From NCBI RefSeq assembly GCF_002798405.1, contig NZ_PGGV01000003.1, positions 124,001-188,000 on the forward strand: DNA of 64,000 nt, read 5' to 3'. Both the position numbers and the translations under genes were made by a program. Source of the DNA: Glycomyces xiaoerkulensis (GTDB taxonomy: Bacteria > Actinomycetota > Actinomycetes > Mycobacteriales > Micromonosporaceae). Position 1 is the stretch's first letter. Each line of letters begins with the position of its first letter. Shown piece by piece: positions 58,773-64,000 of this stretch. The notes beneath the pieces were generated by a model. The model did not search any database and was not told the origin of the DNA. It worked only from the letters and a program-made list of their open reading frames with translations.

Positions 58773-59390
58773 TCAGGCGGCCTTGACCGGCTGGCGCAGC
58801 ACCGTCCGGAGCCGCGCCGCCTCGGTCTTGCGCGGGTCGCTCAGGTAGATCTCGTGGTGGGGACCGGCGAACTCGAGGCCGTTGCCCGGCATGTACTTCT
58901 CGTGGAGTTCGGCCAGGATCGGGCCCTCGTCGTCGTAGGAGCCGACGTGCAGCACCTGCGCGCTGGTCCCCTCATGGAGGGTCTTGCGGTAGACCCGGTC
59001 GATGTCCCCGACCCGCTTCTTCTTGGCCCGGGCCGCCGCCTTCGCCTCGGCGATCGCCGAGGCACCGATCCACTCCGGCTGGCAGATCATCATGGTCCAC
59101 TGCCAGGAGTCCTTGTCGCGCGAGGTGAACGCCTCCGGATCGTCGGCCCACCACAAGCCCTCCAGCGGCCCTACCACGAAATCCCGGCCTTCGCGCTTGG
59201 CGGCGAACTTGACCGTATAAGCCACCGAGTAGAGCGCCTGGACCGCGCGGAGGTACTCCTCGGCGGTGTTCGGGTCGCCCCGCCCGTCGACGGCGATGAA
59301 CCGCTGCTCGGGGGCGTCGACGATCGCCCAGTCGGTGTTCTTCGGCGCATAGAGCGCCTTGTACTCGCGTTTGAGGTCGTATGCGGTCAT
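58773..59390 (-). CDS. GyrI-like small-molecule-binding domain protein
   Basis: 205 residues. Two halves of the SHS2/GyrI-like barrel fold can be seen: an N-terminal VDAPEQRFIAVDGRGDPN, a central GLWWADDPEAFTSRDKDSW, and a C-terminal TLHEGTSAQVLHVGSYDDEGPIL, then a tail with HHEIYLSDPRKTEAARLRT. Such stand-alone proteins bind, and sometimes hydrolyse, xenobiotics. AAGGAG lies six bases before ATG 59390. It is divergent from a HAD phosphatase gene. Confidence 0.88.
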   Translation of the reverse strand: MTAYDLKREYKALYAPKNTDWAIVDAPEQRFIAVDGRGDPNTAEEYLRAVQALYSVAYTVKFAAKREGRDFVVGPLEGLWWADDPEAFTSRDKDSWQWTMMICQPEWIGASAIAEAKAAARAKKKRVGDIDRVYRKTLHEGTSAQVLHVGSYDDEGPILAELHEKYMPGNGLEFAGPHHEIYLSDPRKTEAARLRTVLRQPVKAA

Positions 59391-59514
59391 CTCAGCTCCT
59401 TCGCTCGCCCGGCGGGGCAGGCGGTCAACGTACCCGCCGGCCCCGACATCCTCTGAGGAACGGAGTCGAGGCGGACACTTGCCTTCGGAGAGCCGTCCCG
59501 GCGATACTGGAGCG

Positions 59515-60330
59515 GTGCTCGCCCCCGCCGTAATCGCCTCCGATCTGGACGGCACCCTGCTCAATGACGAACGGACGCCGTCGGAACGGACCCGAAAGGC
59601 CCTTGCGGCCGCGGCCGAGGGCGGCCTCGCCGTCGTCGCCGTCACCGCCCGCACCCCCTACGGCGTCGACACGCTGCCGGAACTGCATCCGCTGGTCGAT
59701 TCGTTCATCTGCGCCAACGGCGCGATCTTCTACCGGCCGGTCGACGGCCGCATGCGGATCCGGCGCTCGATCCCGCCCCGGGTCGCCCGCCGCGTGAGCG
59801 AGCGGGTCGCCGCCGCCCTGCCCGAGGCCGTCTTCGCCGTCGAGACCGGCACCGGCATCATCGGCGAAGGCCCCTACCGGGACCTGGCCGGTTCGCCCCA
59901 CTGGCGGTTCGTCGACTCGCTCGAGGCGGTCTTCACCGAGGCCGCCACGGTGGTCAAGGTCAAGGTCTTCGACCCTGGCCGCAGCGGCGAGGAGATGGCC
60001 GCCGCGCTCGACGGAGTCGAGCTGGGCGGGCTCGACATGTGCCACTGGGGCGAGTTCGGGATGCTCGACTTCAACGCCCCCGGAGCGAACAAGGCCTCCG
60101 GCCTGGAGACCTGGTGCGCCGAGCGCGGCTTCGGACCCGACCGGGTGGTCGCCTTCGGCGACATGCCCAATGACGTCCCCATGCTGGCCTGGGCCGGGCG
60201 GTCCTACGCCATGGAAGGCGCCCACCCGGAGGCGATCGCGGCCGCGACCGGCCTGGCCGCCTCCAACGAGGACGACGGTGTCGCCCGGATCGTGGAGGAA
60301 CTGCTCGACCGGACCCGCGGCGCGGCTTGA
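59515..60330 (+). CDS. HAD-superfamily hydrolase, Cof type
   Basis: 271 residues. HAD motif I IASDLDGTLLND with both catalytic aspartates, motif II VAVTARTPY, Lys region NKASGLETWC and motif IV VVAFGDMPNDVPML are all present, with the C2 cap of the Cof subfamily between. It dephosphorylates sugar phosphates or similar small metabolites. The start is GTG 59515, since the frame upstream overlaps the promoter of the divergent gene and lacks family similarity. It is monocistronic and ends ahead of two strong hairpins. Confidence 0.9.
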   Translation: MLAPAVIASDLDGTLLNDERTPSERTRKALAAAAEGGLAVVAVTARTPYGVDTLPELHPLVDSFICANGAIFYRPVDGRMRIRRSIPPRVARRVSERVAAALPEAVFAVETGTGIIGEGPYRDLAGSPHWRFVDSLEAVFTEAATVVKVKVFDPGRSGEEMAAALDGVELGGLDMCHWGEFGMLDFNAPGANKASGLETWCAERGFGPDRVVAFGDMPNDVPMLAWAGRSYAMEGAHPEAIAAATGLAASNEDDGVARIVEELLDRTRGAA

Positions 60331-60354
60331 CCGGCCGGTCGGGCCGAAGGGGGC

Positions 60355-60399
60355 GGCCGGCGAGTCCTGCCGCGGGAGGAATGGGAGGACTCGCCGGCC
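60355..60399. terminator. 14-bp hairpin between HAD gene and GH10 gene
   Basis: GGCCGGCGAGTCCT (60355-60368) and AGGACTCGCCGGCC (60386-60399) are perfect arms with a 17-base loop, 25 bases after the HAD stop. Confidence 0.65.
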
Positions 60400-60424
60400 T
60401 GGAGGGGATGAAGGTCGTCGAGGC

Positions 60425-60473
60425 TGTGCCGGGGCCGCCCGAGGAGTGGGAGTCGACCAACGGCCCCGGCACA
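60425..60473. terminator. 13-bp hairpin downstream of the GH10 gene
   Basis: TGTGCCGGGGCCG (60425-60437) and CGGCCCCGGCACA (60461-60473) pair perfectly with a 23-base loop, 24 bases beyond the GH10 stop on the minus strand. Together with the previous hairpin it insulates the convergent pair. Confidence 0.6.
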
Positions 60474-60496
60474 GGTCCATCGGTTCCGGTCAGGGG

Positions 60497-61993
60497 CTAA
60501 ATGCGATTCCATTGCTGGTTATCGCCTCCCCAGCAGTCGTAGAGCTGAACGGGCGCGCCGTTGTCGGAGCTGTAGACGTCCAGGCACACGTTGCTGTACT
60601 CGACGTTGGAGATCGTGCCGTCGGAGTTGAAGGTCCACTTCTGGTTGTCGCCGCCGTGGCAGGTGTAGATCTGCACCGGGTCGCCGTTGCCGCCCGAGGG
60701 CGCGTCCAGGCACTTGCCGAGGACTTGCAGCTCCTGCCCGGTGGTCTCGGTGAACTGCTGGTTCTCGCCCTCGTAGCAGGAGTAGAGCTGGACCTCCGTG
60801 CCGTCGGTGGTGTCGCCGCCGGGGACGTCGATGCACTTCTCGGCCGAGACGCTCTGGAGCAGCACGGTGTCGCCGCTGCCGCCGTCGTCGCCGCCGTCGC
60901 CGTCGTCGGGATCGCCGGGGCCTCCGAGCGCCTCGCGCGCCCCGTAGAAGGAGGGCTTGGCGTCGTACTGGTCGGTGAACATCAGCGCCTCGCCGTAGCC
61001 CGAGAAGGTGTCGGGCACCCAGGAGTGGCCGTCGTCGACGCCCCAGACGGTCACCTCGTTGCAGGCGCTGTTGTTGCGGCAGGCGGTGACCACGGAGGCG
61101 TAGTCGGCGGCCTGCTGGTCGAGTTCGGACTCGTCGCTCGGAAGCGGGATGCGGACGTCGAGCTCGGTGATCGCCACCTCGAGGCCGAGGTCGGCGAACC
61201 GCTGCATGTTGGACTCCAGGCTGGAGGGCACCTCTCCGAGGACGAAGTCGCTCTGGAAGCCCACGCCGTCGATCGGGACGCCGCGGCTCTCCAGTCGCTG
61301 CACCAGGCTGTACACGGCGTCGCTCTTGGCGTTCCGGCCGGCCACGTTGTAGTCGTTGATGTACAGCTTCGCGTCCGGGGCGTACTGGGCGGCGGTCCGG
61401 AAGGCGATGTCGATGAAGTCCTCGCCCATCGTGTCGTACCAGAAGGAGTTGCGGAAGCTGCCGTCCTCCTCGAGGACCTCGTTGACCACGTCGATGGTCG
61501 CGAAGTCGCCGTTGTAGCGCTGCAGCACGGTCTGGATGTGGTTGGTGAGGATGTCCTCGAGTTCGGAGTAGCTGAAGCCGCCGTTCTCGAGCCACGAGGG
61601 CGCCTGGCTGTGCCATGCGAAGGTGTGCATGCGCACGTCCTGGCCCTTCTCCTGGGCGTGGTCGTAGAGCGCGTCCGCGCCGCTCCAGTCGTAGTTGCCG
61701 CGCTCGGGTTCGAGGACCGACCATTTGAAGGCGTTCTCACCGGTCAGGGCGTTGAACTGCGCCGACTGGGTGTCGTTGTAGGTCTGGTCTCCCAGCGCGT
61801 CGGCCGCTGTCGCGACGCCGATGCGGAAGCCGCCGATGTCGGCGGCCTGCTCGCGAAGGGTCGGGTTCAGCGGGTCCGCATTGGCGACGGTTCCCGGTAG
61901 GAAGAAGGACGCGGCGCCGACAACGGCGGCGAGTGCGGCGGTCAGCAAGGTGCGCTTGCGATTGATGCGGGGTCCCGAACGGATTACGGCCAT
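60497..61993 (-). CDS. Secreted endo-1,4-beta-xylanase GH10 with C-terminal CBM13
   Basis: 498 residues. Signal peptide cleaved near PGTVANA (about residue 39). The GH10 barrel has acid/base Glu 172 in DVVNEVLEE and nucleophile Glu 278 in ITELDVRIP, with NAFKWSVLEPERG and HTFAWHSQAPSWL in the substrate cleft. A Gly/Asp-rich linker (about 360-375) leads to a ricin-type β-trefoil (CBM13) with three QxW-like repeats: QLYSCYEGENQQF, QIYTCHGGDNQKW and QLYDCWGGDNQQW. It hydrolyses xylan outside the cell. GAAAGG lies before ATG 61993. The upstream repeat links its control to GH30. Confidence 0.95.
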   Translation of the reverse strand: MAVIRSGPRINRKRTLLTAALAAVVGAASFFLPGTVANADPLNPTLREQAADIGGFRIGVATAADALGDQTYNDTQSAQFNALTGENAFKWSVLEPERGNYDWSGADALYDHAQEKGQDVRMHTFAWHSQAPSWLENGGFSYSELEDILTNHIQTVLQRYNGDFATIDVVNEVLEEDGSFRNSFWYDTMGEDFIDIAFRTAAQYAPDAKLYINDYNVAGRNAKSDAVYSLVQRLESRGVPIDGVGFQSDFVLGEVPSSLESNMQRFADLGLEVAITELDVRIPLPSDESELDQQAADYASVVTACRNNSACNEVTVWGVDDGHSWVPDTFSGYGEALMFTDQYDAKPSFYGAREALGGPGDPDDGDGGDDGGSGDTVLLQSVSAEKCIDVPGGDTTDGTEVQLYSCYEGENQQFTETTGQELQVLGKCLDAPSGGNGDPVQIYTCHGGDNQKWTFNSDGTISNVEYSNVCLDVYSSDNGAPVQLYDCWGGDNQQWNRI

Positions 61994-62317
61994 AATTGCG
62001 CCTTTCACTCGATCCGAATCTCCCATGCCTCGTAGCCGGCAAGCGACTACCAGAACTTCCGGAAACTTTCGGCAGTTCTCGGCGCTCCCCACCAGCGTGT
62101 CCATGAGGTTAACATCAATCGATGAGCTAGTAAAGCCAAGAATTTCCGGAATATTGATAGTCTAGTTAGGAATAGAATTCGACGTGCCGAGCCGAAGGCG
62201 GGCAAACCACTCGTTCGTGCTCGGCGTGTCGGCGCGCGGCGGCCCGGCGCCGATTCGCGCTCCCGGATCGACCGGCGGTGCGGCCGAATGCCGGTCGCAG
62301 GGGTTAGGCTTCGGACC
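61994..62317. promoter_or_regulatory. Divergent control region of GH10 xylanase and the NAD-binding protein gene
   Basis: 324 bases, AT-richer than average, no gene. TTCCGGAAACTTTCGG at 62057-62072 contains the palindrome TTCCGGAA and the GAAACTTTC core shared with the GH30 upstream region. A second TTCCGGAA lies at 62144-62151. GAAACTTTC-type palindromes are known to me from streptomycete xylanase promoters (recalled, not checked). Confidence 0.55.
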
Positions 62318-62989
62318 ATGCATGTCGTCATCGCCGGAGGACACGGAAAGATCGCGCTGCGCCTGACCGAGGTCATGGCCGGCCGAGGACACGCCATCAC
62401 CGGCCTGGTCCGCAATCCCGACCACGTCGAGGACGTCGTGGCAGTCGGGGGCCGGGCGGTCGTGTGCGACCTCGAGCAGGCCGACGCCGAGCACGTCTCG
62501 GGCCTGCTGGGAGGCGTCGACGCGATCGTCTTCGCCGCCGGGGCCGGACCCGGCAGCGGGGCGGACAGGAAGGACACCGTGGACCGGTCCGCATCGGTCC
62601 TCATGGCCGACGCCGCCGAGCGGGCCGGCGTCGGTCGCTTCGTGCAGATCTCCAGCATGGGGGCCGGCGAGGATCCCGACCCCGAACGCGGCGAGGTCTG
62701 GGCCGCCTACATCCGTGCCAAGACCCGCGCAGAGGAGGATCTGCGCTCGCGAGGCCTCGATTGGGTGGTCCTGCGCCCGGGGCGCCTGACCGACGATGCG
62801 CCGACCGGTCGGGTCACCCTGGCCGAACCGAAGGTCGGCCGCTCGGCGGTCACCCGCGGCGATGTGGCCGCCGTCCTGGCTCGGATCCTGGAGGAGCCGC
62901 GCGTGAGCCGCCGGACGCTGGAGCTGGTGAACGGCGACGAGGACATCGCGACGGCCGTCGACCGGACCGTCCCGCCCGAGGCCGCCTGA
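62318..62989 (+). CDS. NAD(P)-binding SDR-type protein (atypical)
   Basis: 223 residues. The N-terminus MHVVIAGGHGKIALRLTEVM is the glycine-rich cofactor loop of the atypical short-chain group (NmrA/YhfK-like). VVCDLEQADAEHVSGLL binds the adenine side, and DAIVFAAGAGPGSG plus AYIRAKTRAEEDLRSRGLDW with a Tyr-x3-Lys-like pair follow. It could be a reductase or a redox-sensing binding protein. It is divergent from the xylanase gene across 324 bases and is probably monocistronic. Confidence 0.88.
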   Translation: MHVVIAGGHGKIALRLTEVMAGRGHAITGLVRNPDHVEDVVAVGGRAVVCDLEQADAEHVSGLLGGVDAIVFAAGAGPGSGADRKDTVDRSASVLMADAAERAGVGRFVQISSMGAGEDPDPERGEVWAAYIRAKTRAEEDLRSRGLDWVVLRPGRLTDDAPTGRVTLAEPKVGRSAVTRGDVAAVLARILEEPRVSRRTLELVNGDEDIATAVDRTVPPEAA

Positions 62990-63325
62990 GCACCGGAGGG
63001 CCCGTACGGGTGGCGCGGGCCCCGGAGGGGTGAAAGCGATCGCTGTGGGTAATCGTTGCAAACCGTGGATTATTGTAGGTTCAAGTGTCCACAAAGGGTA
63101 TATGCGGGAGCGGTCCCGGTGGGACCCGAGCCCACCACCGGGCCCTCATCCCTGGTGGGAGGCATGCGGCTTGCTCCGGCAGGCCGGCGCGCCGCGAACC
63201 GGGATCGATCGGGCCGGTCGGTGTGCGACGATCCGACTACGATCGCTATGCTGTTTTCGTGCAGTCCGGTGTCGCGCTGTCTGTCACCTGCGTGCATACC
63301 GTGGTCTGCGATGATGGAGACCGGA
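62990..63325. other. 336 bases without a supported gene
   Basis: Contains the palindrome AGCGATCGCT (63036-63045) and a promoter-like TTGCAA plus an AT-rich hexamer run around 63055-63080. A longer open frame passes through it into the next gene, but the part before 63326 is Arg/Pro/Cys-rich with no ribosome site at its start and is treated as non-coding. Confidence 0.4.
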
Positions 63326-63784
63326 ATGTCATCAATGCAAGGATTGGCTGGCCTGCACATGAGCCGACCCAGGCAACCGATGGGTTACCCTGACCCGACC
63401 AACTCCGGCTGGGTGCGCACAGAGGAGCTCGAGGTCTCCGGTTTCCACATCAGAATGACCGTCGCGCCCGGCGAGAAGATCGTGGAACTGTGGGAGCTGG
63501 TCGACGGCGAGCCCGGCAGGTGGTTCGGCAACGTGTTCAGGCTCGACACCAAGACGCCTTCGCATTACCTCAACTACGAACTGGACAAGCACCTCGGCCG
63601 CGCTGAGCGCGAGATGCTGGTGAGCCGCGCGTCCAAGTTCTGGAAGTCCTTAGGCCCCAAGGCGAGCAGCGCACGTATCCGGCCCGTTTCGGGGCCGTCC
63701 GGACCGTCGCACGTTGACGGGCCCCGCACCGGTCGGGTGGTGCGGGGCCCGAGTTCTCCAGTCGTCAGTTGGAGTTGCAGGTGA
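63326..63784 (+). CDS. Hypothetical protein
   Basis: 152 residues from ATG 63326, chosen for GGAG six bases upstream. Residues 30-110 look like a genuine mixed α/β domain (VAPGEKIVELWELVDGEPG, FGNVFRLDTKTPSHYLNYEL, REMLVSRASKFWKSLG). The last 40 residues are Ser/Pro/Arg-rich and are encoded across the hairpin at 63718-63751 and the stop codon of the opposing gene, so the true 3' end may have been lost or extended. No family is recognised. Confidence 0.55.
   Translation: MSSMQGLAGLHMSRPRQPMGYPDPTNSGWVRTEELEVSGFHIRMTVAPGEKIVELWELVDGEPGRWFGNVFRLDTKTPSHYLNYELDKHLGRAEREMLVSRASKFWKSLGPKASSARIRPVSGPSGPSHVDGPRTGRVVRGPSSPVVSWSCR
63718..63751 (-). terminator. 13-bp hairpin downstream of the CBM2 gene
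   Basis: CGGGCCCCGCACC and GGTGCGGGGCCCG pair perfectly around an 8-base loop, 14 bases beyond the stop of the minus-strand CBM2 gene. Confidence 0.65.
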
Positions 63785-64000
63785 CGGTGGGTTCGGTCGC
63801 CGGTCCGCTTCCGATGAAGCCGAAGACCTGCTGGGTCTGGCCGGAGGCGATGCCGCCGTTCCAGCCGACGTCGGAGGCGGTCACCGACGATCCGGACTCG
63901 CTGATCTGGGCGTTCCAGGAGCTGGAGATGCCCTGGCTCCCCGGCCAGTTCCAGCTCAGGGTCCACCCGTCGGTCGGGCCGGTCACCGAGACGTTGGCCT
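63765..64000 (-). CDS. C-terminal CBM2 module of a secreted carbohydrate-active protein, 5' end outside window
   Basis: Only the last 78 residues are visible. They match a family 2 carbohydrate-binding module: ANVSVTGPTDGWTLSW, the surface Trp in SSWNAQISESG, DVGWNGGIASGQTQQVFGFIGSG, and a terminal Cys (TVTCNSN) that would pair with one near the module start. Such modules anchor cellulases, xylanases or lytic monooxygenases to crystalline polysaccharide. The catalytic part lies beyond the right edge. Confidence 0.9.
   Translation of the reverse strand, partial: ANVSVTGPTDGWTLSWNWPGSQGISSSWNAQISESGSSVTASDVGWNGGIASGQTQQVFGFIGSGPATEPTVTCNSN

Noticed and set aside
1-64000. tRNA genes, rRNA or CRISPR arrays
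   Set aside because: Scanning by eye found no cloverleaf with a GTTCRANNC loop, no rRNA-like conserved blocks and no regularly spaced direct repeats. Short RNAs could still be missed.

Overview
The window is about 64 kb of very GC-rich DNA with short spacers, many overlapping start/stop pairs (ATGA, GTGA, TGATG), frequent GTG starts and many secreted carbohydrate-active proteins. This points to a filamentous actinomycete. A Glycomyces- or Micromonospora-like soil organism is my guess; nothing in the window fixes the genus. I saw no rRNA, tRNA or CRISPR array.

Layout. 1-2.8 kb: the end of a tetrulose (erythrulose) kinase, two isomerases and a DeoR regulator, which together should bring tetrulose phosphates into central metabolism. 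2.9-14.7 kb: trpF, a two-component system, a membrane-anchored beta-lactamase-fold protein, a stub of a short-chain dehydrogenase, a secreted CBM2 protein, a GlxA-type regulator, and split LigD-type repair genes (phosphoesterase then polymerase). 14.8-17.9 kb: a luciferase-like monooxygenase, MarR and FMN-reductase operon. 18-24 kb: assorted single genes (MHYT sensor, lipoprotein, sulfotransferase-like, DoxX). 24-32.9 kb: a ROK regulator divergent from a seven-gene sugar operon (dehydrogenase, ABC ATPase, two permeases, binding lipoprotein, two TIM-barrel epimerases/isomerases).

32.9-38 kb is the accessory part. A 951-bp IS5-family element sits exactly in the CTAG holding the stop codon of the last sugar gene. 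Beyond it lies a less GC-biased gene set: a DUF4062 (TIR-like) protein, a uracil-phosphoribosyltransferase homologue with an altered PRPP loop, a Gfo/Idh/MocA protein whose EKP motif reads ERP, a VOC protein, and a two-helix membrane protein with a ThsA-type macro domain. The last resembles the effector of type II Thoeris. I regard this set as the best candidate for an undescribed nucleotide-signal defence system.

38-49.6 kb: a secreted nuclease-fold protein, MTA phosphorylase and a DUF2064-GT2 fusion, divergent from a two-component system with a membrane glycosyltransferase-like protein and an epimerase. Then comes a five-gene operon (DoxX-like, small membrane protein, acyl-CoA-dehydrogenase fold, PhnD-like protein without a signal peptide, TusA-like/radical SAM fusion) behind a perfect 25-bp palindrome. 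I cannot assign it to a known pathway. 49.7-64 kb: a GH30 and a GH10-CBM13 xylanase sharing an upstream motif, a LysE-type exporter, a Tat-exported haem peroxidase, cydAB behind a textbook Rex operator, several small enzymes, and the end of another CBM2 protein at the right edge.
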